Below are positions 59,966 through 64,000 of a stretch of 64,000 bases of DNA, one piece after another. Source of the stretch: Sphingopyxis sp. YR583 (GTDB lineage Bacteria; Pseudomonadota; Alphaproteobacteria; Sphingomonadales; Sphingomonadaceae). A program made the translations under genes and the position numbers. How positions within the stretch are numbered: the stretch's first letter is position 1; each line of letters starts with the position of its first letter. The notes below the pieces were generated by a model. It worked only from the letters and a program-made list of their open reading frames with translations. It did no database searches and was not told the origin of the DNA. The stretch lies in the NCBI RefSeq assembly GCF_900108295.1, contig NZ_FNWK01000001.1:1240001-1304000 (forward strand), in the 5' to 3' direction.

Positions 59966-60891
59966 TCCGCCTCGACGGCCACCAGCGCATCGAAGGCGAT
60001 CTGCGCGGCGGGGTGATCGCGCTCGGCAATTTCGACGGCTTTCACGCGGGGCATCAGGCGGTCGTCGGCCGCGCGGTGCGCCATGCCCGCGACGAGGGTC
60101 GCCCCGCGATCGTGGCGACCTTCGACCCGCATCCGGTGCGCTTCTTCAAGCCCGACGTCCCGCCCTTTCGTTTGACCACGCTCGCGCAGCGGCTCGAATT
60201 GTTCGCCGACGCCGGCGCCGACGCGATGCTCGTCCTGCCCTTCGACGCAACGCTCGCCGCGACGACCGCCGAGGATTTCATCACCGGGCTTTTGCTCGAT
60301 CGCTACGGCGCAGCCGGCGTCGTCACCGGCGCTGACTTCGTCTTCGGCAAGGGCCGCGGCGGCGATGTCGTCACCCTCGCCGACCATGCCCGTCGCCTCG
60401 GCTTCTTCACCGAGATGGTCTCCCCGGTCGACGATAGCGAAGAGGTGATCTCGTCGAGCCGCATTCGCGAGGCACTGCAGGCGGGTGACTGCGCCGCCGC
60501 GACGCGTCTCCTGACCCGCCCCTTCACCGTGCGCAATGTGGTGCAGCACGGCGACAAGAACGGCCGCCTGCTCGGCTTTCCCACTGCGAACCTCGAAATG
60601 GGGCAATATCTGCGCCCGCGCTACGGCATTTATGCCGTTACCGGAAAGCTGCCCGACGGACGCATCCTCAAAGGCGCCGCGAACCTCGGCATCCGCCCGA
60701 GTTTCGACCCGCCCAAGGAATTGCTCGAACCGCATTTCTTCGACTTTGCCGAAGACTTTTACGGGCAGGAAATCGACGTCGCCTTTCATGCCTTCATCCG
60801 GCCCGAGGCGAAGTTCGACAGCATGGACGCCTTGATGGTTCAAATCGCTGTGGATTGCGACGCGGCAAAGGCGCTACTGACGGACATCTGA
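59962..60891 (+). CDS. ribF: Bifunctional riboflavin kinase/FAD synthetase
   Basis: A 309-residue RibF making FMN and FAD. The nucleotidyltransferase domain carries ALGNFDGFHAGHQAVV and the ISSSRIREAL motif; the flavokinase part has GRLLGFPTANLEM and GIYAVTGKL. ATG 59962 overlaps the dipeptidase stop (ATGA). Its co-transcription with folA and purEK makes a cofactor/nucleotide operon. Confidence 0.95.
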   Translation: MIRLDGHQRIEGDLRGGVIALGNFDGFHAGHQAVVGRAVRHARDEGRPAIVATFDPHPVRFFKPDVPPFRLTTLAQRLELFADAGADAMLVLPFDATLAATTAEDFITGLLLDRYGAAGVVTGADFVFGKGRGGDVVTLADHARRLGFFTEMVSPVDDSEEVISSSRIREALQAGDCAAATRLLTRPFTVRNVVQHGDKNGRLLGFPTANLEMGQYLRPRYGIYAVTGKLPDGRILKGAANLGIRPSFDPPKELLEPHFFDFAEDFYGQEIDVAFHAFIRPEAKFDSMDALMVQIAVDCDAAKALLTDI

Positions 60892-60921
60892 TCCCTCGCC
60901 GCAAGAGGGGCGACAGGGGGG

Positions 60922-61971
60922 ATGATGACAGATAGCGAAGACTGGGCCAGCGCGCTCGAAGGCCCGAAGAAAAAGCCGATGAAGCGCCGCACGAAGATCC
61001 TGCTCTGGATTTTCGCCGCGATCGTCGCGTGGCTCACCCTCTCGAACGCCAGTTTCCTTGCCCCCGATCCGCAGGGCAAGCCCAAGCTCATCGCGCACCG
61101 CGGCGTCTATCATCTCTACGACAAGCGCGCCGCCGCCGGCCGCGACACCTGCACCGCGGCACACGCGCTGCCGCCAAGCCATGAGGTGTTCGAAAACACC
61201 CCCGAATCGATGCGCTGGGCGGTTGGGCTCGGCGCCAATATGGTCGAGGTCGACGTCGCCCCGACGAAGGATGGCCGCATGGTCCTCTTCCATGACTGGA
61301 CCGTCGACTGCCGTACGAACGGCAAGGGCGAGACGCGGGACCTGACGCTCGGCGAATTGAGGGCGCTCGACATCGGCTATGGCTATACCGCCGACGGCGG
61401 CCAGACCTTCCCGCTGCGCGGCAAGGGTATCGGCAAGATGCCGACGGTCGAGGAAGGGCTCGCCGCGCTCCCCGTCCACCCCATTCTCTTCAACTTCAAA
61501 TCAAAGAACCCGCGCGAGGCTGATCAGCTGTTCGCGATCCTCAAGGACGCAGGCCGCGACAGCGCGAAGATCGGCGATGCTTTCTACGGCGCAGAACGCC
61601 CGGTTAAGCGGATGCGCGAATTGCTGCCAGACAACTGGTCCTTCGACCTCCGGCGCGAGGCGCTGCGCTGCAGCAAGGATTATATCACCTATGGCTGGAC
61701 GGGCATCGTCCCCGAAAGCTGCCGGGGCGGCGTGATGGCGATCCCGGTCAACTATCAATGGGCCTTCTGGGGCTGGCCCGACCGGCTGATCCAGCGGATG
61801 GACAGCGTCGGCGCGCGCGTTATCGTCTTTGGCCCCTATGAAAGCGGCAAATCGAACGAAGGCCTGACGACGCCGCAGCAACTCGCGAAGGTGCCCGCCA
61901 GCTTCAACGGCTATATCTGGGTCGAGGATATCCGCGAGGTCGGCCCCGCGCTCAGGCCGCGGCAGAAATAG
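60922..61971 (+). CDS. Glycerophosphodiester phosphodiesterase-family protein
   Basis: A 349-residue protein with a single N-terminal membrane anchor (RRTKILLWIFAAIVAWLTLS) and a GDPD-like TIM barrel: KLIAHRGVYHL (catalytic His-Arg), FENTPESMRWAVGLGANMVE then VDVAPTKDGRMVLFHDWTVD (acidic residues and second His). An unusual insert (DKRAAAGRDTCTAAHALPPS) lies between the His and Glu motifs. Probably a periplasmic phosphodiesterase; substrate not known. Confidence 0.88.
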   Translation: MMTDSEDWASALEGPKKKPMKRRTKILLWIFAAIVAWLTLSNASFLAPDPQGKPKLIAHRGVYHLYDKRAAAGRDTCTAAHALPPSHEVFENTPESMRWAVGLGANMVEVDVAPTKDGRMVLFHDWTVDCRTNGKGETRDLTLGELRALDIGYGYTADGGQTFPLRGKGIGKMPTVEEGLAALPVHPILFNFKSKNPREADQLFAILKDAGRDSAKIGDAFYGAERPVKRMRELLPDNWSFDLRREALRCSKDYITYGWTGIVPESCRGGVMAIPVNYQWAFWGWPDRLIQRMDSVGARVIVFGPYESGKSNEGLTTPQQLAKVPASFNGYIWVEDIREVGPALRPRQK

Positions 61972-62002
61972 CCCGCGGGAAATTGCTCCGGAGCGGACCA
62001 AG

Positions 62003-62030
62003 GTGAACCCCGGCGAAAGCCGGGGCCCAG
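62003..62030. repeat. Left 28-bp terminal repeat of the GIY-YIG cassette
   Basis: Contains CCCCGGCGAAAGCCGGGG (7-bp stem, GAAA tetraloop) with GTGAA before and CCCAG after. Identical to the copies at 62385 and, inverted, 62339. Lies 13 bp before the nuclease ATG. Confidence 0.9.
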
Positions 62031-62043
62031 TATACCTTGCATC

Positions 62044-62334
62044 ATGAAGCAAGGCTGGATTTACATTCTCACCAACAAGTGCAACGGGACACTCTACATC
62101 GGCGTCACCAGCGACCTCCCGCAGCGCATTGGGCAACATCGCCAAGGGATAATCGGAGGCTTTACGAAGAAATATGGCCTCAAAATGCTCGTCTGGCACC
62201 AGCATTTCGACAATCTCCACGATGCCCGCCGCCGCGAGGTCCAGATGAAGGAGTGGAAACGCGCGTGGAAGATCGAGCTGATCGAGGCGGTGAACCCAGA
62301 CTGGCGCGATCTCTATTTCGAGCTTCTGCGCTGA
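62044..62334 (+). CDS. GIY-YIG nuclease-domain protein
   Basis: A 96-residue protein consisting of the UPF0213/YhbQ-type GIY-YIG domain: WIYILTNKCNGTLYIGVTSD contains the two Tyr-rich motifs (YIL and YIG), followed by RIGQHRQGIIGGFTKKYG (Arg, His), the catalytic Glu in ARRREVQMKEWKR and a conserved NPDW. The reading frame is intact. It is boxed between perfect 28-bp inverted repeats (62003-62030 and 62339-62366) with only 13 and 4 bp to spare. No ribosome site is visible. Confidence 0.9.
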   Translation: MKQGWIYILTNKCNGTLYIGVTSDLPQRIGQHRQGIIGGFTKKYGLKMLVWHQHFDNLHDARRREVQMKEWKRAWKIELIEAVNPDWRDLYFELLR

Positions 62335-62338
62335 CCGT

Positions 62339-62366
62339 CTGGGCCCCGGCTTTCGCCGGGGTTCAC
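62339..62366. repeat. Right 28-bp inverted terminal repeat of the GIY-YIG cassette
   Basis: Exact reverse complement of the repeat at 62003-62030, beginning 4 bp after the nuclease stop codon. Confidence 0.9.
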
Positions 62367-62384
62367 AGACTACCAGCCCCTCTT

Positions 62385-62412
62385 GTGAACCCCGGCGAAA
62401 GCCGGGGCCCAG
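62385..62412. repeat. Third 28-bp repeat, direct copy
   Basis: Identical to 62003-62030 and inverted relative to 62339-62366, 18 bp away, so the last two form a head-to-head pair (BIME-like) between the nuclease gene and ileS. Confidence 0.9.
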
Positions 62413-62487
62413 CGCGACACCGAACCGTGAGCGGGAATATCAACTTAAACGTGACTATTCGGCACTACTTGCGCTAAGCGGCCGCGC

Positions 62488-64000
62488 ATGACTGATACGC
62501 CCTCCGCCGCCGAACAGCGCGATTATCGCGACACCGTCTTTCTGCCCAAGACCGACTTTCCGATGAAGGCCGGTCTGCCGCAGAAGGAGCCGGCGATTCT
62601 GGCGAAATGGATCGAGGGCAACCTCGAAGGGCAGATTCGCGAGAGCCGCAAGGGCCGCGACCAGTTCATCCTCCACGACGGCCCGCCCTATGCCAATGGC
62701 GACATGCACATCGGCCATGCGCTCAACCATATCCTGAAGGACATGGTCGTCCGCACCCAGACGCTGAAGGGCAAGGATTCGCCCTACGTCCCCGGCTGGG
62801 ACTGCCACGGCCTGCCGATCGAGTGGAAGGTCGAGGAGCAGTATCGCAAGAAAAAGCTCAACAAGGACGAGGTTCCGGTCGAGGAATTCCGCGCCGAATG
62901 CCGCGCCTATGCACAGCATTGGGTCGACACCCAGCGCGAGCAGTTGAAGCGCCTCGGCATCGGCGGCGACTGGGACCATCCCTACCTCACGATGGATTAT
63001 GAGGCCGAGGCCACCATCGTGCGTGAGCTGCTCAAATTCGCCGCGAACGACATGCTCTATCGCGGCGCCAAGCCGGTGATGTGGTCGCCGGTCGAAAAGA
63101 CCGCGCTCGCCGAGGCCGAGATCGAATATGAGGATATCGTCTCGACGCAGATCGATGTCGCGTTCGAGATCACCAAAGCTGCGTATGTGAATTCGGGCCA
63201 CGAGAGCATCGAGGGCGGATTTGATCACGACAAGTCAGCCCGCGTTGCGGCTTGGTTGGTGGGTGCAAAAGCCGTCATCTGGACGACCACGCCTTGGACC
63301 ATTCCAGTTAACCAAGCGATCGCTTTCGGACCGATCGAATATGCCTTGGTCGAGTCTGACGGCGAAAAGCTTTTGGTAGCCAAAGAGCTGGTCGATTCTT
63401 TCCTGAATCGAATTGGTCGTTCTGGCGAGGTCGTTGAAACGATCCTCGGTCATGGCTTGGTCGGCGTCGAAGCCCGCCACCCGATGCACGCGCTCGGCGG
63501 CTTCTTCGCGCGCCCACGCCCCTTCCTGCCCGGCGATTTCGTCACCACCGACAGCGGCACCGGCCTCGTCCATATGTCGCCCGACCATGGCGAGGACGAT
63601 TTCGACCTCTGCAAGGCGAACGGCATCGACCCCGTGTTCGCGGTCGAGGGCGACGGCAAATATCGCGAGGATTGGGGCTGGCTCGCCGGCCAGGGCAGCG
63701 TCATCAACGCCAAGTTCAACGCCCCCGACGGCCCGATCTGTTCGGACCTGCGCGAAGCCGGCGCGCTGCTCGCCGCTTCGGCCGACTACAAGCACAGCTA
63801 TCCGCACAGCTGGCGCTCGAAGGCCAAGGTCATCTATCGCTGCACCCCGCAATGGTTCGTGCCGATGGACAAGGTGATGACGCATATCGAGCCCAAGACC
63901 CCGCGCGAAAAGCGCTGGGAGAATGAGGGCGGCGCGATCAACCCGCACGAAGAGGACCTCTGCGACGCGCCGACGCTGCGGCAGGCGGCGATGCAGGCGA
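62488..64000 (+). CDS. ileS: Isoleucyl-tRNA synthetase (5' part; runs off the window)
   Basis: The first 504 codons of IleS, charging tRNA-Ile. The HIGH motif is visible as HDGPPYANGDMHIGHALNHI, with PYVPGWDCHGLPIEWKVEEQ and the editing-domain start VIWTTTPWTIPVNQAIAFGP. The KMSKS part lies beyond the window. A block of about 270 bp (63170-63450) in the editing domain has AT-richer codon use (TTG, TCT, CCA, CAA, CGA) than both flanks. ATG 62488 follows GCGGCCGCGC; no clear ribosome site. Confidence 0.95.
   Translation, partial: MTDTPSAAEQRDYRDTVFLPKTDFPMKAGLPQKEPAILAKWIEGNLEGQIRESRKGRDQFILHDGPPYANGDMHIGHALNHILKDMVVRTQTLKGKDSPYVPGWDCHGLPIEWKVEEQYRKKKLNKDEVPVEEFRAECRAYAQHWVDTQREQLKRLGIGGDWDHPYLTMDYEAEATIVRELLKFAANDMLYRGAKPVMWSPVEKTALAEAEIEYEDIVSTQIDVAFEITKAAYVNSGHESIEGGFDHDKSARVAAWLVGAKAVIWTTTPWTIPVNQAIAFGPIEYALVESDGEKLLVAKELVDSFLNRIGRSGEVVETILGHGLVGVEARHPMHALGGFFARPRPFLPGDFVTTDSGTGLVHMSPDHGEDDFDLCKANGIDPVFAVEGDGKYREDWGWLAGQGSVINAKFNAPDGPICSDLREAGALLAASADYKHSYPHSWRSKAKVIYRCTPQWFVPMDKVMTHIEPKTPREKRWENEGGAINPHEEDLCDAPTLRQAAMQA

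Noticed and set aside
62003-62412. Interpretation of the three repeats as simple transcription terminators
   Set aside because: They lack a T tail, are identical to the base including non-stem flanks, and one precedes the gene; terminators would not need sequence identity.

Overview
The window is dense, high-GC, intron-free bacterial DNA. Short gaps, many 4-20 bp gene overlaps and the gene repertoire point to an alphaproteobacterium of the Sphingomonadaceae, most like Sphingopyxis or a close relative. Indicators include HWE/HisKA_2 kinases, paired DUF4402 secreted proteins, a lone Flp pilin, the zf-CHCC protein and the glnK-amtB pair. The genus is inference; the class and family are fairly safe. 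Apart from one AT-rich patch (about 12.2-13.2 kb) and one small repeat-bounded cassette (62.0-62.4 kb), this is ordinary chromosomal core. I see no CRISPR array, prophage or insertion sequence with a transposase.

Layout. 0.1-9.1 kb: a 5-oxoproline (pyroglutamate) use locus, with an HWE histidine kinase overlapping a fused 5-oxoprolinase, the DUF969/DUF979 transporter pair, a DUF2891 protein and a LacI regulator. 9.1-13.2 kb: a membrane diguanylate cyclase, a secreted RidA-like gene broken by a one-base frameshift, a lone Flp pilin, an HTH protein with a palindromic repeat built into its reading frame, and a C-terminally truncated AAA ATPase in low-GC DNA. 13.4-20 kb: aconitase, a periplasmic amidohydrolase, tRNA-Gln(CTG) and an FprA-type ferredoxin reductase. 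20-29 kb: M19 dipeptidase, acyl-CoA dehydrogenase, an ArsR regulator divergent from a desaturase, M20 hydrolase, nadB, an ABC ATPase and two DUF4402 secreted proteins around a zinc-finger protein. 29.5-37.7 kb: tldD, small secreted and hypothetical proteins, and the nitrogen-control pair glnK-amtB behind a consensus sigma-54 promoter. A following 712-bp gap carries an NtrC-like palindrome and an orphan intrinsic terminator (candidate sRNA). 37.7-51 kb: GMC oxidoreductase, sterol-desaturase-like protein, recQ, a CPA2 antiporter, an SDR/LysR divergent pair, an MHYT-GGDEF-EAL protein and an Atm1-type ABC exporter. 51-57 kb: lptA-lptC, an RNase D-like exonuclease, a double cold-shock-domain protein, dps and a GGDEF protein. 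56.7-64 kb: purE-purK-folA-M19 dipeptidase-ribF as a tightly coupled run, a GDPD-family protein, a GIY-YIG nuclease gene bounded by perfect 28-bp inverted repeats, and the 5' part of ileS, which runs off the window.

The most noteworthy items are the GIY-YIG cassette with its hairpin repeats, the NtrC-like site plus structured terminator downstream of amtB, the repeat built in-frame into the HTH protein, the atypical codon-usage block in ileS, and the ridA frameshift.
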